Origin: Paulownia fortunei
Lineage: Eukaryota; Streptophyta; Magnoliopsida; Lamiales; Paulowniaceae
Assembly (NCBI GenBank): GCA_019321725.1
Contig: CM033119.1
Location: 15,016,694 to 15,080,693, forward strand
Length of the DNA stretch: 64,000 bases
Reading direction: 5' to 3'
This document shows positions 23,156 through 34,599 of this stretch, one piece after another. Position 1 is the stretch's first letter. Each line of letters starts with the position of its first letter. The notes below the pieces were generated by a model. That model saw only the letters and a list, made by a program, of their open reading frames with translations. It was not told the origin of the DNA and ran no database searches. Made by a program: the position numbers and the translations under genes.

Positions 23156-25830
23156 ATAAAAATTAAAACAATAATACAATACATCTGAATATTATGTACC
23201 TTTATAATCATTATTCTTTCTCCATTAAGAGGTTCACCTTTTTTCCTTATCTAAATAAAAATTAGAAAGACATAATGAAAGTAGAAAAAAACTAAAATTA
23301 GAAGAAAAAAAGATAATATATTTCAATTACTACTAAAAAACTTACATTACTACTAGAAAATTTAGTAAAAAAAAAAGACAATAATAAAATTTTATTTCCC
23401 CCTTTTAAGGGCTTTTGTATGTCTTCAATGTCATCCAAAAGCTTCTATTTAAAGTTAAAGAGTGCCTAAATTACCATATTCAAATTCACTTCAAATGCAT
23501 TTCACAAATTTACTTTAAATATGATCTAAATTCATATGTTCTTTTCAGATTTGATTTATGTCACACATTTCTATAAAAGTCAGCTGATTTTGAAAACATG
23601 ATTAATATGAAAGTTGTATATTTGTCTATTACTTTCATTTTCAACTTGAATCACCTAATTTCAATTATTAGGGAGAAAGTTGTGTTTGATTTAAAATAAT
23701 GTGTGAGCATAGATAGATCATTTCCAATACACATATTTGGATGAATTTTTTTCTACAATCAAGGTTGAACTGGACTAAGATTTCAATAGTAAAGTTGTGG
23801 TTCTATCTCTTAGCTTTCAAATGAAGCAAGATTCATATACATAGGATTTTTTAATATGGAGTTATGCCTAAAATGGGAAAACTGTATAAGTATGTAAAAA
23901 TGCTTCTTTTGAATTTAGTACAAATCCAACAATCAATTGCAAAATTCAAGTGATTTCTTGTAAATATTTTGATCTATATATAATGTACTTAATCAAAAAT
24001 GGTCATTTTCTTCTAATTATGATACTTTTTGATCCAATAAAATATTATCTCCCAACTCACTCATGAGTTTCATTTTGACTACTTTTTTATTTCTTTTTGT
24101 TCATTGATTTCTTAACACAAAATATTGATAAAACTATAATGTTAATAGGAATAAAGTATGAAAAGTATAAAGAATTTGATACAAAAATATATCAAAATAT
24201 ACACTTATCAAATCTCCCACACTTAACCCTTGTTCGTTTTCAAGCAAGTCTAAAATAAACATAAACTAAACTACTTTAATATGAAATCACAATTGTATTT
24301 AGCATACGCAACAAATCTTTAAACCCCTAGGCGACCTATAGAGGTTGAGTTATAGCCTCGTGAGGATTTTCATTAGTGATACCCACAAACACCTGTGATA
24401 ACTTACTTTCAACCATTATTCTCCTAAAACAACAAAGTAATATGTAAATGAAATCAAACAAGTATTGAATTTAATATTTAGTCATTTAAAAGTGAATATA
24501 TTTTTACAATAAGCATACTCAAGTGTGTGTGTGTGTGAACAGTTAATGTCAATAGTGACGAAACCATGCATGTTCCAAACAAGTGAAATCCTATAAAACC
24601 TCACAAAAACTATCACCCAATCTTTAATGAAAGAGTTAAACTTCATAGGCTCTTTCTTTGGTACAAATCTCTACTACACCGAAGGCGCCACATAAAATCA
24701 AAAGGTTTAAAACAAAGATTGTAATTGGGTCAAAAGGTAGTGATATGACTAGGATGCAACAAATATTCTAAAACTTCATGGGATTAGAGACATAGAGTTT
24801 ATCAATGAAAAATTCTTATTTATAGAAAAGAACTTTCCCACACTTATCTTATATTCCAACCCAAATTTCTTTTGCAAACTCACCTTATCAATGGAATGTC
24901 TCTTAAGCTCCAATCATTTTTAGAATAAAGGTGGGATAATAGAGTATTTAGGTTAGGTAAGAAGATATAGTTATCACAGATAAGGGTTTAATTATTGAAA
25001 GGCTCAAAGTGGCTTATTATGGATAATGTTTTTCTTGGAACATCACATGGAGAACAAGCTGATTTAGTTATAGTGTTTGAAAGCCTAATATCTTAATCAT
25101 ATTTCAAGTAGTACTCAATCAGGCATTCACCTAGACAAACAAAAAGAAAAAGTTCTAACACTTAACTCCTACGTGTCGAAAATCCAAGTGATGATTAAAG
25201 TAAGAGCATATAAACTTTTTATTTTGACATATATGTCTTCACACTGAATAACATAACTATTTGTGCAAAAAAATTTGAGTATAATTATCAAAAAATATAT
25301 TAAATAAAGAACAATATTAAAGTATAAAATAACACCCGTCATCAATCAAACCATATTATCCGTACTTAATTTTAATCATTGAAGTTAGAAGAACATCAAT
25401 GACTCAAAAAAAAATTAACACTTCACAAACTTTTATTAAAAAACTTTACAAACTTGTCATGATATGCAAAAAATATAGGGTGCATCTCAAGAATATTAAA
25501 GTTATCAATTACTCTGCCACATTTTTTCATGGTTTCAATAGACCTAAAAGAAAACACGCTTGAATTTAAAAAAAAAATTAAAAAAATACACATTGAAGAT
25601 ACAAGACATGATACTAGCTATCCTCTTCCTCAACTTAATCGAGACATTATCCCCAATATTAAAAATTAAATAGAAAAATAGAGTTTAGAGATATTCCTTG
25701 AAATATGAATTATTAAAAAATAAAGATGAAACAATACAATATATACACTATTAATTGAAACCATTAAAGATAAGTTTCACATGCTGAGAGTCAAATTCAT
25801 TTTACATTTTTGACCATTATCCCTATTGGA
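23156..25830. other. Intergenic, probably decayed retroelement flank
   Basis: No protein domain is visible. The stretch around 24050-24240, which includes CAAATCTCCCACACTTAACC, and the following 1 kb is non-coding. It has the look of sequence flanking Athila-like elements, and an Athila-like pol relic lies in the same orientation at 27780-28650. I could not locate paired LTRs. A short TG run lies at 24523-24537. Confidence 0.3.
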
Positions 25831-26379
25831 CCAATTCACACAAGTCAATGCTAGATCAGATTCTGGCACATATACTAGAAGTTGATCAATTAGTTGGTTA
25901 GATATTGGAGCAGAAATGAGAATTCATCTCGCAGACAGTGAAATAAAATATTTTTCTACAGCATGATCTACAAAAGATAGCAAACCACCTATAGGTTTCT
26001 GGTGAATGTTGAGTTGTATCTAAAAGACAACTTGAAATAATTCCTCTAGTGTACCAAAATCATCAGGTATAGTGATGAATGCATCTACATTACTTAATAT
26101 GTTAAGCATTCTGTCTTGAATATATGATACTTTTAGTTCATCTCTGATACTCATACCTATGATATTCTGTACTGTTAAATGTTTTAGGATAACTTCTGAA
26201 ATTTTGACTCCTCCTACATGAGTAGAAGTAGCAACACTCTCCACCAACCCCAAACTGCTTCCCACACACACTAAATGAATTTTTCTTTCTGCTAAACTTC
26301 TACCAAGGTTATTAGCTACCCCTATAAACTCACCATTTTTTTCTATATTAGTTTTACAAAAGACACAAATATAGTTGAA
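25831..26379 (-). pseudogene. LOG-type cytokinin riboside 5'-monophosphate phosphoribohydrolase, intronless pseudogene
   Basis: LOG enzymes release active cytokinin bases from nucleotide precursors. Read on the minus strand from 26379, the frame gives FNYICVFC, then LAERKIHLVCVGSSLGLV, where LOG has LVYGGGSxGLM. Next come GVKISEVILKHL, then ILSNVDAFITIPDDFGTLEEL, where functional LOGs have the nucleotide-binding PGGYGTLEEL. The frame stops at 26020 (FQVVF). The rest of the protein continues in another frame as LNIHQKPIGGLLSFVDHAVEKYF, then a TGA, then ILISAPISNQLIDQLLVYVPESD. The missing GG in the PGGYGT motif, the frameshift near 26017, a loss of about ten residues after PIG and the internal stop make it non-functional. 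Plant LOG genes have several introns. Their absence here suggests a retrocopy, though I see no clear poly(A) tail. Confidence 0.85.
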
Positions 26380-26399
26380 CTGGCTAGTGGAAGACCCTT

Positions 26400-27780
26400 C
26401 TATTTTATTTTAATTTTGAAAGTTAGTTGTGTAAAAATAGAGTAAGTATAGTACTATTTATTAAGGTGTGAACAATGAATGCATTTATTGCTCATTTTTT
26501 TATTTTGTTAGAAAAGTTGAAAATAAAGACACAAAGTTTGAAAAAAATAACTACTTCACGTAAATGTACACGTAGTTGTGACTGTAACTCATATCTTTCT
26601 CTGATTTTATATTCAGTAATGGCTTAAATGCCCTTTATGGGTCGATAATATGTTTCTCATATAGTTTTCTTATAAATCGGCATATAAGATTTTTTAATGT
26701 CAGATTCCCAAAACTATAGCGCTCATATTCATCCCGAAAGTGATTCTATAAATCAAGAATTGTACGATGCACTAATCCACATGAATGCATCTCAAGAGTC
26801 AATATAATGTCATCTAAAGACTTCTTATTCAGTCCATTCATAATCAATTTAATTTTTTCTTCTCAACTTTTAAAAATAATTTCTAATGAACGACACTTTG
26901 TGTTGTAAATCCATCGAGCATATTTTGTAACAAACTTGCATTTTTTTCGCATTTTATCTTTTTAAATATATATTTTTACTAAAACCAAGCATGTATCTAG
27001 TAAGCAAGTTTGAAAACTCGTATGAAAACTCACCTTCTACTATTACCTTGACTTCAATTAACCATCGTATGTCCCTTAGTATACCCTTGTGCATAAGCAT
27101 CTTTAATATTTTAATTTTGGTTTTATAAATTTTTTAAATTGCATATTAGGAAGAAAAGAAAATTGTTTCTTGAGAGTTAGAAGAACATTATCCATTTTTT
27201 AGAAGAATAAGAAAACAAAATTATAAAAAGAAAGAAATTTTGTACAGAGATTTCAGTTATTTGGAAAACTGATAAATCTGACTTCAATAGCCATGAAGTA
27301 TCGTTACCCGCCACTTAATCGGGAAGAATCCTATAATTTTTCATATCTTTTATAGAAAGTGCAAGTGTTTTTTGAAAAGTGTAGGTCAATAAAATCCACA
27401 ATGTATGATCTTTGCAAAAAAATTTATCAAAAAGTGACTACCATGTGCTCTTGCATGTTAAATTTTTTTTAAAAAAATACTACCTCCCACATTATCAGCA
27501 TGCATTTTCGATTAGGACAAAACAAAATTAAAAAAATTAAATGGATAAAAATAAAATAGAATGAGAGTTAGAGAAAATAAGTTTGTGATTACTGGCTCTC
27601 ATAATTTTCTTCTTAATCCGTTGGGTTGCCTCTCAACAAGCACTTGGTTTAATGTCTTCAGCCCGACATTGCCTCATTTGTCACTCATTAACATATGTTG
27701 TCAAAGCTATCGTCCATCCAATCACCATCTTATAATTTCAAAGCACTTAAATAAATTTATTAGTTTGTACTTGAGTGAGG
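26400..27780. other. Intergenic sequence between two relics
   Basis: No domain is recognisable in either direction. Given the Athila-like remnant just beyond and in the same orientation, part of this may be badly eroded pol sequence downstream of the protease. I could not identify reverse transcriptase or integrase motifs. Confidence 0.3.
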
Positions 27781-28650
27781 TCTTTAGCAATACTAACTAG
27801 TGATATTTCTTTCTCACCCAAATAGATATATTTAAGATAGCTTGAGATTGGTTTAAGCTCCATCATATGTGTCTGCACTACAGAAGGTAAAAGCTTATCT
27901 TTAGATATTGGCAATTCAACATAAGAGACATTATATTTTTTTTTTGCAACGAATCCAACCCCATTACATCATTTTCCACATCCCCCAACATTTTCACCTC
28001 CAACTTCTTTTCTTTCATTTCTTTCAAATCCTCCATAAAGAGATATTTTTGTAAAGCAACATTCACTCTATCCTCTCTAGCGAACTCAAGCATTTGTTAT
28101 CATTTGGTATTAATAATGTAAACTATAGAAACAACATTTACGTCAATAAGATATCTCATGCCTTCAAAAATATTATATTTTATAATTTCACCGCCAAACT
28201 CTATAGTAAGAGTGTCATTATAAACATCAATTTTAACTTAAGCTGTCTTTATGAATGGTCTTCCTAAAAGAATGTGTATAGAATTAGGGCATGTGTCATC
28301 CTCAATTCATTCAACTGCACAAGAACATCTTCCACAACCCCTATTAGATATGCAAAAAATCTATCATTCAATTATATGATAATACCAATTTCTTTTAAAT
28401 GTCCTAGATTTAGAGAAATATAAATAAAATATGACATAATATTAATAAATGCTTATAAATCTAACATGCATTCTTTAAATTTGATCTTACCAATAATATA
28501 AGGGATAGTAAAAATATCTAAATCCTTGCACTTTAGAAAAGTTTTTTTTAAGAACCACTAACAATACTTTTTCAATAGTTTGACAATATATTTCTTTGAT
28601 TTGGTAGCCACCCCACACAATGAAATTTTATCCAACAAGACCTTGAATTT
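27780..28650 (-). pseudogene. Athila-like Ty3/gypsy gag-protease remnant
   Basis: The minus-strand frame (with shifts) shows FLKCKDLDIFTIPYIIGKI and KFKECMLDL, then a TAA (28453-28455) and AFIN where Athila-type elements have the aspartic protease motif ML(D)LGASIN. It continues with SLNLGHLKEIGIIIQLNDR, GVVEDVLVQLNEL and LGRPF near 28260. After MLEFAREDRVNVAL (28093 downwards), the block LLPSVVQTHMMELKPISSYLKY matches the linker before reverse transcriptase (LELKPLPDHLKY). The catalytic glycine codon is a stop and several frames are broken, so this is dead sequence. Reverse transcriptase and integrase are not visible. Confidence 0.75.
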
Positions 28651-30080
28651 TACGAGCGGCGACCATTCCTAGATAGAATCATATGATATGAAAAGATAAT
28701 GCAATAATTTTTAATTTTCTTTTTCTTGTAGAGAAACAATTGAGTAGGTTATTATGTCAATTAATTATTAATAACTAATTGAATACAATATATCAAAAGC
28801 TTGTATTAAAGCGAAAAAAAACTAATATAATGTAGTAAACCCAAAAACTCAAACCCAAGACCTGATTTTATATAATTTTGGAAATTCAACTTTCCTCACT
28901 TAATATTCAGTAATTGGAGTTATGAGAGCATGTATCAAGTATCAGAAAAAATAATAATATTTATTAATATATCAAAGAATTTTGGCCCATTATTTAATTA
29001 TAACAAAATTGAAAAATTTTCATATCTACTTACAATAAGAATGCATAACACAATTTAAGACTCATCGTCAGCTAATTAAAATTTTATTAATGAAATAATT
29101 TAATTAATTTAAATTTATAATTTTATTTATTTTGAGAGAATTTTACGCCGTTAGTGTTGTTTCCAATTGTACAAAATCACAACTACAATATGATTGAAGT
29201 AACAAATTATCACGTGTTATATTTTCTATTGATTATTTGAAATGAAATTAGCATAAATTCATGATAATTTTCAAAAAAATAATAATTGTGAACTCAATTT
29301 CGTTAAGCTGTAGAGTGGACTTCCATATCTTAGAGCCACTTTATTTATTTACATATTTATCCACTCGAGGAGTAGAATATATTTTTGTTTTGGATTGAAT
29401 TATGAATCTTGTAAAATAAGAAAAGCAGGACTGCAATCCACAGTACTGACAAAGGCCTTTTGATTTTGGTAATTAATACCCTTCTCCTCATTACAAAATT
29501 ACCGAAACCCCTTTCCTCACTTTCCTCAAAAAAATAAATTTAACACAATAAAATAGTCCATGACTATACAAATGAGTACACACACACACAAAATATTCCA
29601 TTCAATAAAAATTACGACTGAAAAATGGTTTTTCTTTTTTAATTTTTTTCAAGTATTAGAAGCTAAATAAATTAATCAGAAACTATGTAATTGAATTAAT
29701 TTCATCATTTTGATCACAAGAAGTTGGGCAAATGCTAGGCAGAAAATACTAAAAAGCACTTAAAAACTTTTTGTCATTTAATGCACTACGATCACGGTAC
29801 TTATAGACTATAACGAACCTAATTATAAAAAAAACAAAAAAATTAATGAAGCTGAAATAACAGAGGCAGAAATTTTATCATGAAGACGAATTATACCACA
29901 AAAACACAACATTACCTCTGTACAGAAGATGAGCTAGCTAACAAAGCATTTCACTTGGAGAAACAAAAAGAGAGAAATACTATGGACAGTTGAAGCAAAA
30001 ATCTTACACTATCTCCCTTCAAGATTAACAAAAAAAAAAAAGGCTGGATTTCCCCTTTTTCCACATCTCCATTTTTTGGT
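28650..30080. other. Intergenic, downstream of EPFL2
   Basis: AT-rich sequence without a recognisable gene. The part nearest 30080 should include the EPFL2 3' untranslated region, with an A-run at 30029-30041 on the plus strand. No element boundaries were found. Confidence 0.4.
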
Positions 30081-30087
30081 TCTGAAT

Positions 30088-30720
30088 CTAAGGGTTGAAA
30101 ATGAAGTCCCCACATTTACACTTCCAACACATGGGCTTATAATTTGAGATGTCATCTCCTCTGGAATATGCAATTCTTGGGGTTGCATAGATTTCTTGCT
30201 TCAAGAATTTGATGGTGGGTGCAATGGGAACTTGAACTGCCTCACAATGCCCACAACTCCTGCACCTTTGATCACATCTTGGAGGTCTTGATCCTACCAG
30301 GGATCTCATTTTTACTGAATTTTTTTGATCTTTCCTCTGCACGGAAAAAAACATGGTGAAAAAATAAGGTTAATCATGCTGCTTAATATCTGCAATTCTT
30401 GCTGAAAATGGCTCAGTTTGAAGGGACCTATGAAACAGGAAGATGAGGGGGAAAATAGTGATAAAAGCTTACCAGATTGGCACCAGGGAGCCTGGGGAAT
30501 TGTCTACCTGGAAAAACAGGCAAAAGGGTAACAGAGAAAAGTATTACTGCAACTGTACAATCTGAAAGAAGTTGGGAAAATTGGCAAGAAATATTTTACC
30601 TTGAGCCATGAACTGAAAAGGGGTTAAGCTTGACATCAACAGGAAGGCAAAAGCCAGCAGAGAAATAATCACATGTCTATTTCTTTGAAGAAATATGCTG
30701 TGCAATTTCATGCAGGCCAT
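30088..30720 (-). CDS. EPFL2: EPFL2-like secreted cysteine-rich signalling peptide (3 exons)
   Basis: Exons are 30600-30720, 30473-30507 and 30088-30336 on the minus strand (121+35+249 nt), giving 134 residues. EPF/EPFL peptides are secreted ligands of ERECTA-family receptor kinases that control stomatal patterning and organ growth. The N-terminus has a signal peptide: basic QRNRH, then hydrophobic VIISLLAFAFLLMSSL (residues 17-32). The mature domain begins near residue 64 with SLVGSRPPRCDQRCRSCGHC and ends YKPMCWKCKCGDFIFNP. This fits the EPFL1/2/3 group and best recalls EPFL2. The six family cysteines are 73, 77, 80, 83, 125 and 127. Cys122 is extra, where relatives usually have Ser or another small residue. 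Intron 1 splits Gly41 (G|GT) and intron 2 falls between Leu52 and Arg53. A second in-frame ATG lies three codons downstream. Assignment to EPFL2 over its closest paralogues is tentative. Confidence 0.9.
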
Positions 30721-31075
30721 TGAATTTCTTAGAGGGAAGGGAATAAGAAAATAAGTTAGAAAGAAATGTAGACTCTGATAAGCTGCTGAAAATTCTAATA
30801 GGGTAAAGCCCTTTTAAGTTACTTCAGCACACATTCATTTTTTGCATGGTAAAAAAAACACAAGAATTTGATTTCATACTTTTTACAGCAATGATTGAAC
30901 TTGCAAGACAAAAGGGAGTGCTGCAAAAGATAAAATGGAGAAAGGAACTTGAGAAAAGGCCCGAAAAGGGAAAGACCTTCTTCTCTTTCCTCGTTTGGTG
31001 AGCCTAAATGAAAGAAAAGGCACTGTTTTTGCACAGGGGAAGAGCTGCAAATGAGGGAGTGAGAGAAAAGAGAAC

Positions 31076-31086
31076 GCATATATACA
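31076..31086 (-). promoter_or_regulatory. Candidate TATA box of the EPFL2-like gene
   Basis: On the minus strand the sequence reads TGTATATATGC, followed by a CT-rich stretch (TTCTCTTTTCTCTC) where transcription could start. It lies about 360 bp upstream of the start codon, implying a leader of roughly 325 nt. This is placement by motif only. Confidence 0.4.
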
Positions 31087-31403
31087 TTAAATGGAACAAA
31101 GGAAAAGGTTAACCAATTATCTGTACAAGAATGGTGGGAGCTGGGCCAGGCAAGCTTTGGTACAGTGATAAATTGGAGGCTTCAAAACCATTATATATTT
31201 TGAGTTTGAGTTTCATTAAAACTGCGGACATCTGTTCATTTTGATAATAGTTATTTATTGAGAATTAATTATTATAAATTATTTAATAATTAATTGATAT
31301 CGAATATATCAATGTATTTAATTATTTACTCGGAAAAATAATAATAGAAGAATTTTTATTTATTTATTTTCAGAAAGAGACAATTGATTCACTGTTGGTG
31401 TTT

Positions 31404-31425
31404 GGGGGGGGGGGGGGGGGGGGGG
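31404..31425 (+). repeat. Homopolymer run of 22 G
   Basis: Twenty-two consecutive G bases lie about 320 bp upstream of the candidate EPFL2 TATA box. Read on the gene strand it is a C-tract. Such runs are prone to slippage in the genome and to sequencing error, so its length should be treated as approximate. Confidence 0.9.
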
Positions 31426-31429
31426 TTGT

Positions 31430-33520
31430 TGAGTTATGGGCTTTCATTTTCCATGGGTTCCAACTCTTCATCATTCTGTCCCCCTCATATCTGAGTGTGC
31501 ATCATAGTTAAGATTGGTTTTTGAGCAGATTTTTGTATTTATTTATAATTTTTTCTATTTATTTTTTCGGGGTGTATAAGTTTCTGAGTCTTGAAACAGT
31601 GCATTTATTTAATTTCCAAGAAGATTGTGAGTTAGGGTAGGTAATATAGGGGTTTAGGTAGGTAGGGGCAAGGCTGAAGGCTGTGGAGTGTGGAGTCATG
31701 TTTGTGTAAGTCTAATCTGTGACCTAAATGTGATGACAATGCTTTTGTCTCCAAATCCACGCAAAATTTTTGTGCTACTGACTTTGCCTAGCTTTTTGTT
31801 CTGCTATTATGACTCAGGCTTTCTTGATAAAACTATGATTATATGTATAATTATTTAACCAAAGATTCACAGTTGAAGTTCAGATTCAGTTGCAAATAAA
31901 GATTCCTTGGGTGTTTGATTCGGTATTATTGAATTGAATTTATTCAAATTAATCAGTTCGTTTTCATTATTACTAAATTAGTTTTTAGTATTATGGTTCG
32001 GTATTTCAATAAATGAATTTTATTAAAAGAATAAAAATTAAATAAAGCTACATTTATATTTTTTATTTTTATTTTTGGTAAGTGAAAAATTAAAAATAAT
32101 ACAAAAATAAATAATAAACATGAAATATATACATAAAAATTAAATATTAAAATATATAAATATAATAATTCGATATTTGATACAATCGAAAATGGAATCG
32201 ACTTGTTCCATTCGATTTTAGCACGTACCGAATTTTAAATTCAGTTTAATAAAAAATTTGGATATTTATCTATTTTCTAAAGTTAATTATTAATAATTAA
32301 TATTTATAAATTATTAATTAATTTTTATAAATTAAATGTTACTGTATTTAACTTCTTCACTAAAAAAAATTGAAAATTCGGAAAAGAATTAGATGATGGT
32401 AAGAGGGTATGATGCAACGATTCAGCCAAGGAGAGTAAGGGATATGAAGCAAACTTACAGATTGCTGTCTATCAACTTGTGCCACAATTTTAACTGTTCA
32501 ACATAAATACTTAGAAAAAAATTTCTGAAAATCAGACAAACTAAATTAGTAATCGAAATCCTGCATAGTCCAATTTAAAATTAGAAATACAACTATTTAA
32601 AATTAGTACAATTAAATAAACTGATATAAGACTTTGGAAGGACTTAGCATGGATCTCTATGGATTCAGTATGGACCTCTAGCTTCAAATAATTAATCCAA
32701 TTGGAATGTTAATATGGTCTCAATAATCTCCTTACAATATTAAAATTTGTTTTTAATTCGATGGTAATTGGTAAAATTGATGGCTAAGTCTTGGACGCTA
32801 GGACAAGGTTTACAAGCTGGATGACAATTGGTTGAATTAAATTCAAATTTATCATAAATTCACTTTAGTCGAGATGAGTTTTGGGGCGGTTTTTGAATTT
32901 TAATATTTTGTACCCAATTCAATCTACCCGTTTATATACATAAATATTTGTTTATGTTGCATTTATGTGATATATATACATAGACGCAAGGAAAAATGAC
33001 GTGTATATATTACATATATTTGCATATAAAAATAAAACAATACTATTATGATTTAAGATAAGAATGTAAAGTTGATAAATATACTTTCAATAAATTTAAA
33101 GTAAAAAAACTATGTTTGAAATTATAATTTTTCAAAAATGAAAACACACACCTAGAAATATGCAAATAATTAGTTTGCCAATAATATTATTTTTTCATAT
33201 TTAGAAAATTATATTATTTTTTTTTAATTTGCGAAATGGATTTAATTTACTGGGTCTCAGATTTGGGAAGGGATGATTCTTGGGTCAATTTTAACAACAA
33301 ATTGAGTTTGAATGAAATAGTCAATATAGTTTTAACAAAAAAAAAAAAAAAAAACAGATTGAGTTTGAATGAAATAGTTCAATATAGCTCTAACAAACAT
33401 GACCCGATCAAAATTTTCAGTTGATAGTACTTGCATTTAATGTAAGACCCTTACAATGAACAAAATAATGGCAAAAAATGGCGCTAAAAAGAAATGACAA
33501 AAATTATAATTAATCGAAGT
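31430..33520. other. Intergenic AT-rich sequence, no gene supported
   Basis: No recognisable protein domain. The 31907-32235 stretch has GGTGTTTGATTCGGTATT at one end and ATTCGATTTTAGCACGTACCGAATTT at the other, a style typical of hAT-derived repeats, but I could not define terminal inverted repeats. A 17-base A run at 33338-33354 interrupts a short duplication: AGATTGAGTTTGAATGAAATAG at 33356 repeats 33301. Confidence 0.4.
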
Positions 33521-33524
33521 TTCT

Positions 33525-34245
33525 AAATTATAAAGAGAATTATTTCACTCTCTCAAATTTGATCTTTTGATATTTTGCTCTCCTAAAATAAATTTTAAGA
33601 TTAATTATTTTGGTATTTTACTTCCCAAATATAATTTAAATATTTTGTTTCCTCAACTTACATTTATTACACTACTTTGACCCCAAATTTTGTTTTTAAA
33701 TCAAATTTTTATCGAAATACTCATTGTCAATCGCACTATATATTTTTTTTCATCTTTTCATGCAAAAGTAAAAAATAATATATTGTAATATTTTTTCTTA
33801 TCATTGTCAAAGGTAAAAACACGATAAATTGTAGTATTTTTTTTATAAATAATAATGGTACTTTTGTCAATGGTTTTACAATCAATATTAGTTACAGTAA
33901 AATTATCACCATTTATCATGTCTTTACTATTAATAATAATAAAAAAAGTTACGATGTGTTCATTTTTGCTTTGACGTGGAAAGATGGGAAAAAAATATGT
34001 GACGACAGTAGACTAAGAACATTCTGATGAAAATTTAAACAAAAATTGACATTGAGGAAGCAAAGTGCTATAATAAGTATAAGTAAGGGAGCAAAGTGTT
34101 TAAATTTACTTTTGGAGGGTAAAGTATCAAAGTAATTAAATTTGAGATGGCAAAATGCTTAATACTTTATTTTATTTTTTAGAGATAATGTGTCAAAATA
34201 ATCAAATTTTAATGGGTGAAATGCCATTTATTCTAATTTTTCACT
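33525..34245. mobile_element. Fold-back MITE with long inverted arms
   Basis: The left arm (about 33525-33860) reads as the reverse complement of the right arm (about 33905-34245). Paired landmarks are ATTTCACTCTCTCAAATTTGAT at 33541 against ATCAAATTTTAATGGGTGAAAT near 34201, TTTGCTCTCCTAAAATAAATTT near 33575 against AAATTTACTTTTGGAGGGTAAAG near 34103, and TTGTTTCCTCAACTTACATT near 33645 against AATTGACATTGAGGAAGCAAAG near 34044. There is no ORF. The element is of the common plant type whose ends mimic the phrase 'TTTCACCC...CAAATTTGAT'. Target duplications were not identified. Confidence 0.75.
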
Positions 34246-34599
34246 GAGAAGAAGATATTGCAATGCTTTGGAAGTTAGCAATAGGGATAATTGTGAAAAC
34301 CCCCTAAATTGAAGCAAACTTGCAAAAAAAAAAAAGGAACTTCTATATAAAATTTAATGCAAAATATTCCTCATGCTAACCAAACAATCGTCACAAAAAC
34401 CCCTTTTCATCAAAGATAATTGATGATGTAAAACCCGAGCCCCAAATGCAAAGATGCATGTGTCTGTCTTCTTTTAACCCAAAATGATCATCAAATGAAT
34501 TATCATACCCTTGTTTGTAATAATAGCAATAAAGATCTAATTAGAGATTTTGCGAAAAATATTTTTAGAAAATGTTTTGCTCCAAAAAGATATAAAAAT

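Noticed and set aside
30819..31079. 86-codon minus-strand open frame upstream of EPFL2
   Set aside because: It begins inside the candidate TATA box and runs through the presumed leader. The Phe/Leu/Ser-rich product has no domain. At most it is an upstream open frame.
31907..32235. Possible second hAT-like element
   Set aside because: One end has a GGGTGTTTGATTCGG-like start, but no matching inverted terminus or target duplication could be identified.
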